From assembly GCF_964275005.1 (NCBI RefSeq), contig NC_092690.1, positions 11,412,010-11,476,009 of the forward strand: a stretch of DNA of 64,000 bases. The letters run 5' to 3'. This DNA is from Diadema setosum. Its lineage: Eukaryota; Echinodermata; Echinoidea; Diadematoida; Diadematidae. This document shows, in pieces, positions 50,328-60,489 of the stretch (position 1 is its first letter; every line of letters begins with the position of its first letter). The notes under the pieces are model-generated. The model was not told the origin of the DNA. It ran no database searches and saw nothing but the letters and a program-made list of their open reading frames with translations. The position numbers were made by a program, and so were the translations under genes.

Positions 50328-52790
50328 GTTGTTGCGACATAAATTGTCGCCCCGACAAAAATTGTCGCTCCTGAAACAGGCGACAATTTGTGACGGAGTT
50401 TGAGGCTTAAATTTTCGGCCCGTCACAAATTGTTGTCTGGCGACAATATACTGATGATGAGGGCTGACGGCAAAAATTTTCGCCCACCTTCGAAGCACGT
50501 TTTTTTTTTTTTTTTTTTTGGGGGGGGGGGGGAATATCATTCTTCACACAGTCATTGAAATACCAAAACATAACTAACATGGATACATCCATGAAAACAA
50601 GCCATGTAAAATGTCACGGTTTCAAGGAAGTGTGTGTGCGCCCGCACATGATAATTGAGTGTCCGGTCGTGCGTGTGTGTGCTTGTGTGTTATTGTATAT
50701 TATGGAAGAATGTGTTTATCATGTATTTTGGCTGCGCGTGGGGAGGGTTAAGCTGTTGCTGGCATTGAAGTTGTATTGATTATTTATCAGCAACTTTGAG
50801 TTTGATGAGTTTGACGGATATATATTTGAATTCGGAGTGGTGCTTGCGTGCGGGCGGATGCTGCTTTTATGCATACGGTCCATTATGTCATACGTATCAA
50901 CATTGGGAAGTCGTTTCATCAGGAAGGAAGGTGGTATCGGTTCGGGTGTGTGTGTGAGTGTGTGTGTATGCGGGTTGGTGAATGTGGGTGTGGGATAATT
51001 TCGGTTTTGGTTAATCGGGCCCCGGGGGTTGGTGGGATGGGAATTTGATTTGAAGAAGGATAGTTATAAATGGTATGACAGATATTGGTAGGATTTAATA
51101 TATATGATAGATGTAGATTTGTTTCGGTTAGGAGGGGAAGGGTTGGTCGGGGTTTTTCATGAATGATTTCATTCTACATTTGTATAATGTATTTTTTGTT
51201 TGTTTTTTATGTATATGCCCTTGTAAGTGAGAAGGAGTTACATGATCCAATATATTGAAGGGATATAGGTTTGGTACATGTCAAAACTTTCTCGTGAAGA
51301 AATTGTGAGTAGGGTTGATTCATAATCGAGTTATCTATGGTGAAGTGAGATTATTTTTGTAGTGTAAATTGACAAATGATGGTTTTTTTTTGTGTGTGTG
51401 TTTTGAATTGCATTTGTACCGTTTTTGTTCATGTTACATCCAGAATGGGTTGATTTACGAATGATTTTAATCAAATCAATAAATATCAAGGAAAAAACAA
51501 ATCAATAAATATATAGGAAAAACAGAGTGTCGAGGAGCTTTATATGCATTATTAGGATTTGTTTGAGTGTTTCTTGGTGTTTGTTTACAAATATGTATTT
51601 GAGTGTGCATATGGCAGTTCGTTTGTGCTAAAATCAACTAATGATTGAGAAACTATTTACGACGTGTCGAAATTGTTCATTCATGCATAAAGCATGTCAA
51701 ACTTATTCTGGAACAAAGAATAGTCATATGGAAGTTGAAGGTATGACTGATGGAAGAATATGACTGCAGTGAAAAAATGAACAACGACAGATAACATGGG
51801 GGGGGGGGGTACCTCCCTCGTATGCCTTTTCTCTCGGTCTCCCTCTCCTAGCCCGCCTCACCGCTGAAATTTACACACCCATACTATTTTGAAATCAACG
51901 CCGCTGTGAATTGTATAAACACGTGCTCATACACGCTGAAGGCATTTTCATTGCCACAGTCGTGCCTGCTGCTCAAAAAGTTCGTTCGCACAAACACCAA
52001 AACACAAACATAAAGAGACACACATACAGGCACACGTGTACACACAGACAAACAAACCACTACCACTATACAACCATCTCACATGCACAGTATCCACATA
52101 TTGTATTATTGTACTCCATACACACACACACGCACACGCACGAACGCACACTCATATTATCATGTGCGCGCGCACATACACACTGCCTTGAAACCTCACC
52201 GTGACTTTTTACATGGCTTGTTTGCATGGATGTAGCCATGTAAGATATGATTTGGTATTTCAATGATTATGTCAAGCATGATATTACCCCCCCCCCCAAA
52301 AAAAAAAAAAAAAAAAATGTGATTCGAGGGCCGACGACAATTTTTGCCGCCAGCCCTCATCATAAATTGTCGCCTGACGACATTGTCGCCTGACGACAAT
52401 TTGTGACGGGGCGACAATTTAACTAATACCCCCGTCACACTATTCGGAATGAGCTCGAATCAAGCAGAACCAGCCGGAATTAAGGATTTTCAAAATTCGC
52501 GCCACATTCGGGAGAAATATTTAAATTCTTACAGCTTGGTAGGGAATGCTGTTCGAATACTTGGAATGCACTTCGAAAACTTCTCGAATCATTCTTGCAC
52601 ATTCAAAATGATTTAATGATAATAATAATAATAATTCACATTTATAAAGCGCATAATAATTAACAAAATTCTCTATGCGCTTGACATAACATATACAATC
52701 GATCATGACATAACATATACATATGGAATACATAACATGATGGAATCGAAATAGAATATTGTTTGAAACAAAAAAAAAATATACAATCTA

Positions 52791-54791
52791 TCATGACATA
52801 ATATATAAATCATCAATACTTGAACAGATAAGTTTCAAGTGCCTTCTTGAAAGAATCAAAGGAAGATATGCATCTGATTGAGAGAGGTAATGAGTTCCAC
52901 AGAGTGGGAGCTGATGATATGAAGGATCGGTTACCATAGTTTGTGTATTTACAGGATAGACTGACAAGAGATGTTGTGATGATGATCGAAGAGTTCGTGT
53001 TGGAATGTGATGATGGATAAGTTCTGTAATGTAAGAAGGAGAAAGATTATTCTGAGCTTTAAAACATATAATAAGAATCTTAAATATATCACGTTTCTTA
53101 ACTGACAACCAATGAAGTTTATGCAGAATTGGTGTGATGGAGTCCCTAGAGCGTGCACCCAATATCAATCTAGCTGCTGTGTGCTGAATTCTTTGAATTC
53201 GGTTGACATCTTTCTTTGGAAGGCCATACAACAGAACATTACAATTATCAACACGAGACATAATCAACGAGTGCACAAGAGTTTCAATAGACTGTTGAGA
53301 TACTGCCGAATCTGTCCAATTTTCCGAATGGCTATAATTGCTGACTGACAGGTTTTGGTGATGTGATCGGACATCAACAGGATGTTTATCCATAATCACA
53401 CCAAGGTTGCGTGCTTTGCTGACTGCAGGGATACCAACACCATCCATGGTGATGACAGGAGGGAACTTAGGAGATGAGACAAACCTAGATGTAAAGTGTA
53501 TAACTTCAGTCTTTGACGCGTTGTCAAGCAACTTGATCTTGAACGACCAAGATGTGATGTCTTTGATGCAACTGTTTATGCGCGTGATCGCCACCTCTCT
53601 GTCTCTCGGTGGGAATGTCAAATATATTTGGAGATCATCTACATATATCATCGAAAGAAGTCCATGCGCTTTGATGATAAGCCGTAGTGGATTTTAGCAT
53701 CTTAATTACATCTTCCAAAATCATGAGGGAAAAAAAAAGTGGACAACACCTGAAAGGGATCTGGGGGAATATCAGATTTTCCCTTTGTACAAGGTGAAAA
53801 GAAGAGGTCCCATGACGCTGCCTTGTGGGACCCCACAGTCATCTGTGACCGGATGGGAATTGTGATTTCCAATCTTCACAGTATGGGAACGTCCAGACAA
53901 ATATGAAGAGAACCAGTTTTTAACAGATCCTTCAAATTCATACCGCCTTGTGAGCCGGTCGAGTAAGATGGCATGATTAATGGTATCAAATGATGAGCTG
54001 AAGTCAAGCAATACCAAAATAGCCTCCTGTCGCCGATCTAAACAGAGTAACATGTCGTTATGTAAACGTGTTAGTGCAGTCTCCACACTATGCTGTCGTC
54101 TGTATGCCGATTGTTTGGAATATGCAAACTGTTTTCCATCAGATAGTCCATGATTTGACTTGTGGCTGCCTTCTCTATAATCTTCCAGAAGAAGTTCAGA
54201 TTTGAGATAGGGCGATATTATAGTTCTCAAGATCTTCCTGCGATGCACCGACTTTCTTGAGAAGTGGAGTAACAACAGCCCTTTTGAACAAATCTGACAT
54301 AACACCAGACCTGAGACTTGCATTGACCATATCTTTAAGAACAGGAAGCAGTTCACCGATACATTTATTGGTATGTGGTGTCGGGAGAGGATCAAGTTCG
54401 CAGGATGCAGAGGATGGTGACCTAATAATACATGTACGTCATACTTATTGACCTCGTGAAATAACTGCAATTTTGATTGAAAACGATCACATAGATCAAT
54501 AGACAACTCTTGGCAGATATCAATCTTCAGTTTGTCCTTCAACTTTCGAATCCTTTGCTCGAAGTACTCCACAAAGCGATTTGCTAATTGTGCTGGAGAG
54601 TCAGAGTGAGGAAAGACTGTACTTCCGGTTGGTGACGACAGCTCACTCATCAGCTTAAACAGGCCACTTAGTGTGCATGAATCAATCTTGTCACGATAGA
54701 AATCGACCTTTGCCTTCGACAGAAGTTTGTTGTATCTACAGCACTGTGCTCGGTAGACGTCTTTGTGAACTTGAAGACTAGATTTGACCAT
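52791..54791 (-). pseudogene. LINE B reverse transcriptase (frame-interrupted)
   Basis: 53772-54791 encodes the fingers and early palm: AYRRQHSVETALTRLHNDM, LVLLDFSSSFDTINHAILL, and GVPQGSVMGPLLFTLY. 52791-53651 continues in another frame with the catalytic YVDDLQIYL, LGVIMD, and the thumb/C-terminal region (RIQRIQHTAARLILG, LHWLSVKKRDIFKILI). The key Asp residues of palm A and C are present. At least two frame changes separate the pieces from each other and from the endonuclease. Confidence 0.8.
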
Positions 54792-54936
54792 CTTCCTCTC
54801 GCAGTGTCTCCTTTCACGCTTCGCCTCATGAAGAAAGTCAGAGTACCAAGTTTAGGATTCTGTGGACGTATAGAATGATCCGTCGTTCCACAAGCGGAGC
54901 ATGGATGTCCAAGATCCCTCGGAGACCAGTACACAG

Positions 54937-56163
54937 TTATGTGGTGAGAATGTTGACATCTTGCTGACCATTGGGCATAGAGGAAGACATACTCAATACA
55001 TCATGGTGAAATTTGTCCATATCCATGGCCTTCAGTTTTCGAGTAATAACATGCTTTGTAATTCTCTGTGGCTGTTCAAAAAGTAAATTACAGGCTACTG
55101 CTGCATGGTCAGATGGTAAGTAATCATGCGTAGAAAGAGCAGAAACAAAGTTGATGTCATTCCTATTGATGATGAGGTCAAGCTTGTGACCTGATGAATG
55201 TGTTGGTCCAGTTTCATGGATTTTGAGGTCATTGGATTGAAGAAGTTCGATGAATGAGCCAGCATAGCAATTGTCTGGAACATCCACTTGTAAATTGAAA
55301 TCTCCTGTGATCAGTAATTTTTGTTGAGATACACAGAGAGATTCTAGAAGCGTTGAAGATTCCTGTGTAAATTCTGACGGAGATAATCTGTTCTTCCGGC
55401 TCAATGGTGGTCTGTAGACAATTATCAGTCGCATCACTTGGGCTGATACTCCAGATAAGGTGAAGTCCATGTATTCAAAAGACTTGAAGGAAAAAGTTTG
55501 ATTTGATTTCGTGTGGAAGCCCTTATGCACCAGCAAAGCTATTCCACCGCCTATCCTTCCGGTACGTGGCGTGTGATGAAAATCATTGTTAGGAAGTTCA
55601 GCTTTTATGTTTGCAAGAGTGTGATCATCTTTTGTGGAATTTGTGAGCCATGTTTCTGCGACCCCAATAATGTCAGTTTTGTCTGACAGAATGAAGTCGC
55701 ACAAGGAAGTAACTTTGCCTTTCGCCTTCAGAGATATAGCATTCCAGAGTGCAAACTTGACAGTCTGATCTTGAAGCCTGGAGGTTGCTTTTGGAATGGG
55801 CTGAACATGGTGCTGCTTTTTAGGGAAGGATGGCTGTGTGAAGTTGGGTGAGACACGCTGAGTGATCTTCACCTCAATGCTGTGCGTTGTATTGAAGGTT
55901 TGACATGGAGACATGGCAGACAGTCTACGTCTTCCACGACCCTTTGTTCCACGATGCGTTTTTCTTTTGACTGCAATGCCCAGGTCATGTATTCTATTCC
56001 AAATGTCTCGATGTAGTCTCAAGCAGGATTTCCCACTACTGCTCGATTCCACAACATGGGCATAACGATGCATATCAGTGCAATCATATCTGTATTTACA
56101 ATGGTCATCCTGGCCATCAGCAACATAGGGTCCTGGATTGGGGTTGACATCTCCACAAGTCAC
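54937..56163 (-). pseudogene. LINE B N-terminus and APE endonuclease ORF (408 codons)
   Basis: The open frame starts near TCGDVNPNPGP (2A-like) and continues with a basic linker (KRKTHRGTKGRGRRR) and an APE endonuclease. Its motifs are FALWNAISL (with Asn), VAETWL (catalytic Glu), RIGGGIALLV, IVYRPP, TGDFNLQVD (Asp/Asn), HKLDLIINR and LPSDHAAV (final catalytic SDH). All hallmark catalytic residues are there. The frame ends before the RT, which resumes in another frame. Confidence 0.82.
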
Positions 56164-57235
56164 AAGAGATGACTAAAAAGTAGCCATAGAATTGTCATAG
56201 TGTGGCGTTCGAGTTCCCGTGTACTTCCTTGTATATAGATTGTATCCAGTTGACATTACACCTGACTGCAGGGCCAGTACAAGCATACACAGGGTCACTG
56301 TACGCGCATTGGTTCCATTCATGGTCCAGGGTGCACAATACCAGGGTAAACACAACAAAGGATGAGATCCTCTTACAGACCATTGTAAGATCCAGGATTA
56401 AGAAGCCATCAATAGATGTACATGGATAGAGCACCTTCTATTCATCCCTGGATGTAATCTCAGGCCAAGTCAAAGTCACTGCTTACATGCAAGTCAATAT
56501 GGCTGGAATACTGCATCAAGCTATGACAGGAATCCAGAATATCTGTTGAAATGATTCTCCAAAAGCACAGCACGAAATGGAGGTAAATTTGTCCGGCAGT
56601 GTCCTGAAAGTCTACCCAAACACTTGACGCTACTATTACTGCGTCAAACACGCAATACACACCAAAAAGATAGCAAACAAGAGAGAGCTACAAAGGGGGG
56701 CAACCTCCATGGGTGCACACCTAATACTAAGATTTAGCTCTCGTATGCTACTCGAATGTTCTTGTGATTGGAACGCTGTAGGAATATTCAGAATGCTGTT
56801 AGAATGCCGTCAGAAAGCACTTCGAATGCCGTCAGAAAGCACTCGAATGCCGCATAAGCGCGGGTCGATTGCTGCCCGAAGTCTGATGGTCGGAAAGCGC
56901 CTCGAATGCAGTACAAGCTCATTTCGAATGCGGTCAGAACGTTCCCGGAATGGCTACCAAATATATTTTGAATTTTCACGAATTCAAATAGAATGCAGCC
57001 CGAAAAATTAGAATACACTTAGAATATACTTAGAACGCAACACGAATGTCCCATGTGTGTCAAAAATGCCGCCGGAATGGTCTCCGATAGCGTATAAAAA
57101 AAGGTGATTTTCACCAGTCTCAACCCGATCATCCTTGGACCATGTTACTTTGCTACAGACTGCTGTCCTCCAGCAAGATCTCCTTAAAAGAGAGTGTCTC
57201 AGCCAATTACCCCCTGAGCAATTACCCCAGACCCT

Positions 57236-57345
57236 TTCCTTGACCCCAACCCTACTCCTAATCCTGAACCTTATCATAACCCTAACCCAAACTCTAACCC
57301 CAACGTAAACCCTAACTCTTAATCTTTACTCTAACCTTTTCAATA
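57236..57345 (+). repeat. Degenerate telomere-like (CCCTAA)n tract
   Basis: Repeated CCCTAAC / CCCCAAC / CCTAATC words over ~110 bp inside the right part of the middle element. TTAGGG is the usual deuterostome telomere unit. This is an interstitial degenerate tract. Confidence 0.6.
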
Positions 57346-57832
57346 ACCACTATTTAACTGGGGGTAATTGTATGAGCATTTGAGATATTATGGCAGAATT
57401 TAAGGTGCAACACCGTTCCGATTCTCCCTCAAATGAGGTCAGATTGTTTCAAATGCTGTTAGAATGCCATGGGAATATTTAGAATGCCGTAAGAATATTT
57501 AGAATGCAATCGGAGTCCAATTAGAATACCCTTCGAATGCAGATCGATATTTCTCCACTTTGAATGCTCGTCGAATCTTTTAAGCATGGGTAAAACATTC
57601 GGGCTGGCCACAAGTACGGGCCCGAATGTTTGGAACGCACTCAGAATGTCGTCAGTATTTTTAGAATACACTTCGAATATGCAGGAATGCAGGAAGAATT
57701 TCCATTCAAACGACATTCCGGCTCATTCCGCTTCTAGTGTGACGGGGGTTAAGCCGCCAACCTCGTCAAAAATTGTCGCCTGTTTCAGGGGGCGACAATT
57801 TTTGACGGGGCGACTATTTATGTCGCAACAAC

Positions 57833-57899
57833 GTGTATCCAGTGTCTGTTGCCTTACACTTTCCTCCATTGGCACAGGGTAAAGAAGCACATGGTGATT
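57833..57899 (-). CDS. Upstream part of an interrupted EGF/HYR-like exon
   Basis: After the acceptor TTCATGTCACAG (minus strand) the exon encodes ESPCASLPCANGGKCKATDT and GYT, then is cut at 57832 by the transposon stack. C-x3-LPC-x-NGGKC-x4-GYT is the N-terminal half of an EGF-like domain, but the following C-x-C is not found. Phase 1 entry matches the sushi-like exon ending at 60209. The other flank of the stack continues in frame at 50327. Confidence 0.62.
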
Positions 57900-60208
57900 C
57901 TGTGACATGAATGAAGCTCCATAATGAGAACATCTTTCATGTAGTAGTAGTCATAGTCTAGCTTCTGGACTCTTTATACTAGTAGCGGTGATTCAGTGTA
58001 CGCGACAAGCCGTATGAGGGCGTGACACCTGAGGATTGCGATACTTAGTACGCCGAGAACTGCGATACCCGTGTTGGGCGCGCAGTCTCACGATTATCGC
58101 AATCGGAAAATTTGCGCCCTCTCTTGATTTATCGCACCAAGGAAGATGGGACGGAGCCCAGACTATAGTAGTCAGGGCAGGTGGCGAACCTGGGGGGAGG
58201 GGGGGGGGGGGTGTGGGGGGGGGGGTCGCCTCCCATTTTTTTTTTTTTTTTTTTACACCCGTACATTGGAATATAAATATGGGGTGTCACCACTTTGGGC
58301 CCAACATTTTTCGCGGTGAGGGGTGAGGCCTTTGTTTTTGCGTTGAAGACCTTTTTTTTTTTTTCTTTTGTTCTCCAGATGAAAAAAATCCGGAAGTGGC
58401 TCCAGACGTGCGCTGTGCGCTGAAGGCCATTGTTGTTGTTGTTGTTGTTTTTTTTTTTGGGGGGGGGGGGGCTTGTTAGGTCATGAAACCTGGAAGCGCC
58501 TTTCTTTTGAAAACGTGGCGCCGGTCATGGCAAGAGTAGTAGTAGTGATGGTTTAATGAAAATTCATTTGCAGATATGTAAGATAGCTGAATTGAAGAAT
58601 ATTGTACATACAGTGTATAGGTAATAATATGCATAAACATAATATCATACTTCAATTAAGATGTAAAACTATATTCATATTAAAAACAACTAGAGAATGA
58701 CACTCAATGAACAAAATTTTAGAATTAATACATTACATTCATTCATATACATTGAAACATCTACTAACAAGCAAATTAAACTTAATGATCACTTTACGAT
58801 CATATTATAGGCATATTCGTACACAAACTTATAAACAACAATCTATCAAATATATACAAATTATTATATTTCTCCAGCAAAACTTTCAAGTTATGTTCAT
58901 ACCGAAAAATAAAGATAAAAAAGATAACCTAGAGAGTGACCATACCCGGGAGATATCATACACTTGTGTACAGAGACGGACAGAGCGAGAGAGAGAGAGA
59001 GAGAGCGCGCGGAGGACAGAAAGGCATGAAAGAGATAGAAAGAGATAGAAGAGAATACTGAGAATGAAATTTTAACATATCATTACCATATAATCTCTTT
59101 ACCATCGTATTCACATTTGAAATAATGTACATCATACATCGTTTCAATTAAACATAATTACTAAACCTTATTAATTAATTTCAGTGTATATCATTATTAC
59201 TTATCAAAATTATACAAGCACGGAAGTACAATGATTCCCACTCACATATGATAACCCTACAAACATAACGGCATGCGTATATTATATTTCACATTCAATT
59301 ATTCTTACTGTATGAAGCACAGAGTCTTCTTCTCATAAGAGACAGAATTTGATGTCTGTGTCTTTAAGATATGTTCATTTTGAGCTTTGAATTGTTCTTA
59401 CTTGTTAAATTCAAAAGTACGAGTGCTGGAAATTTTATGTAATATGACTCATGTGCACTGCTGTGCGAAACGTGAAATTGCACAAAATATAGAATCGCTA
59501 TTGTATTTTGCTTTTTTTTTTAATTGGAGCTAGGGATTTCTAGCCAGGGGAAAGTCCCATGGGCAGCAATTCTGCGGAGAACGGCTTTGATTAATTGTGC
59601 CTAATCAAAACAACTCCCTGATTGAGAGAGTATTACGAATCTAAGAATTTGTGGTTGAGTAAATACGTATATTTTGCGCATAAATTTTCTTCGATGTTGA
59701 CGTATTGTGTGAAATGTTCTGGTAAAAATATTCGGAGTTAAAGAAATAATCGTAATAAGACCAGTGTCGACAACATGCGCTTAGAGTTGTTATTGTCTTT
59801 TGTCAAGTGTGTATGGATGGTATATTATGATGTACGATAATCTACGAGGAACCGTTGTCGTGTGTATTTTTATAGATGAGAGCACGAACATTGTATTCCA
59901 GAGTCTCAGGTGCGGGATTGCTAGCAGCAGCAGGAGTGGCCCTGGCAGGACAGTTAATCCTTATCCGCTTGTCCATCAGAAGGAATTCAAATTTGTCACA
60001 CCCAATGTAACTTTTTCATAAGGATCTTCGTGCTTTGTTGATGGGCAAAATGAGTCGAATTGAATGTGAACGAAATAGGAAAAGGCCAAACAAACAAAGA
60101 GCAAAATTGCCAATTAAAGCATTTGCACTCCACAATCATACAACAACAGGCTCCTACAATCACAACATTCAACGAGGCTTTACGTAGCAGTTTCACAGTT
60201 TGACTTAC
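57900..60208 (-). other. Intron of the lectin gene with simple repeats
   Basis: Contains G-rich tracts interrupted by T runs (58190-58255 and 58430-58475), a GA microsatellite near 58987-59005 and AT-rich sequence. No exon could be supported. Confidence 0.45.
58190..58255 (+). repeat. G-tract with potential to form G-quadruplexes, then poly-T
   Basis: Several runs of five to thirteen G separated by A, TGT or TC, followed by about twenty T. Simple-sequence DNA with G-quadruplex potential. Confidence 0.8.
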
Positions 60209-60489
60209 CACACATCGGCCAAGGAACGGACCAGGTCCCATTTACACAGTTAACTGTTCTTTGGGGTTCAGGCAGAAAACCGGCATCACATATTACGCGA
60301 ACAACGATCGAACGACCATTTCTGTAGACATCTTCATGTTGAGCAAAAAAGGCTTCGTCCGTCGAAAAGGCTACCTCATATCGACCGGATGGTGTGGTTG
60401 ATGCCTCACATGTGTCTGTGAAAACATCGTACACAACTGAGTAATCTGTGGCACCAGGTTGAAAGTATAGTTGATTACGCCCACAATCA
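60209..60489 (-). CDS. Sushi/CCP-like coding exon
   Basis: It encodes DCGRNQLYFQPGATDYSVVY, a DTCEAS segment, VICDAGFLPEPQRTVNCVNG and TWSVPWPMC, ending at GTAAGT in phase 1. The Cys pattern and the closing NCVNGTWSVPWPMC are those of a divergent complement control (sushi) module. The start is uncertain. The only nearby acceptor (ATATAG) gives phase 2, whereas the neighbours are phase 1. The bases just upstream are the hexamer tail of LINE A copy 2, so the original acceptor was probably altered by that insertion. Confidence 0.7.

Larger units (their letters stand above)
52616..56730 (-). mobile_element. LINE family B (CR1/L2/Rex1-like), near full length
   Basis: A minus-strand, ~4.1-kb element flanked by GATTTA on both sides (52610-52615 and 56731-56736, a candidate target duplication). 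Order: 5' UTR, a short N-terminal frame with a hydrophobic stretch, a 2A-like CGDVNPNPGP, an APE endonuclease, a reverse transcriptase with YVDD, and a 3' end GCGCTTTATAAATGTGAATT followed by (ATT)n. This 3' end and the RT style fit the CR1/L2/Rex1 part of the Jockey superfamily. Frames change several times in the RT, so it is inactive. Confidence 0.85.
52429..57748. mobile_element. Middle DNA element (CCCCCGTCACAC ends), interrupted by a LINE
   Basis: The left end CCCCCGTCACACTATTCGGA is mirrored by the inverted right end CCCCCGTCACACTAGAAGCG. The inner text has dozens of GAATGC / CGAATGC words in one orientation (GAATGCCGT, TTCGAATGC). Without the LINE it is ~1.2 kb. It has no coding sequence, so it is non-autonomous. 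It lies inside the right arm of the outer element; the target duplication is not clear. Confidence 0.7.
50328..57832. mobile_element. Outer foldback DNA element (GTTGTTGCGACAT ends) carrying nested insertions
   Basis: The left terminus GTTGTTGCGACATAAATTGT is matched by the inverted right terminus at 57832. The inner arms are long: the left arm (50328 to about 50700) pairs with about 52070-52428 plus 57749-57832. Each arm carries repeated ATTGTCGC / GCGACAAT words, a poly-T then poly-G tract, and the word ACATGG(A/C)TACATCCATG. The right arm is split at the site equivalent to 50404 of the left arm by the element at 52429-57748. The loop (50700-52070) is GT-rich and has no coding sequence. The element is non-autonomous; superfamily unknown. 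Confidence 0.75.

Noticed and set aside
50328-52428. A retrovirus-like or Polinton-like element bounded by long inverted arms
   Set aside because: The arms enclose no coding sequence for integrase, polymerase or capsid. It is a foldback DNA element with nested insertions.
59880-60010. Possible extra exon of the lectin gene (minus strand, Ala/Pro-rich frame)
   Set aside because: No cysteine pattern or domain signature, and no acceptor/donor pair giving phase 1.
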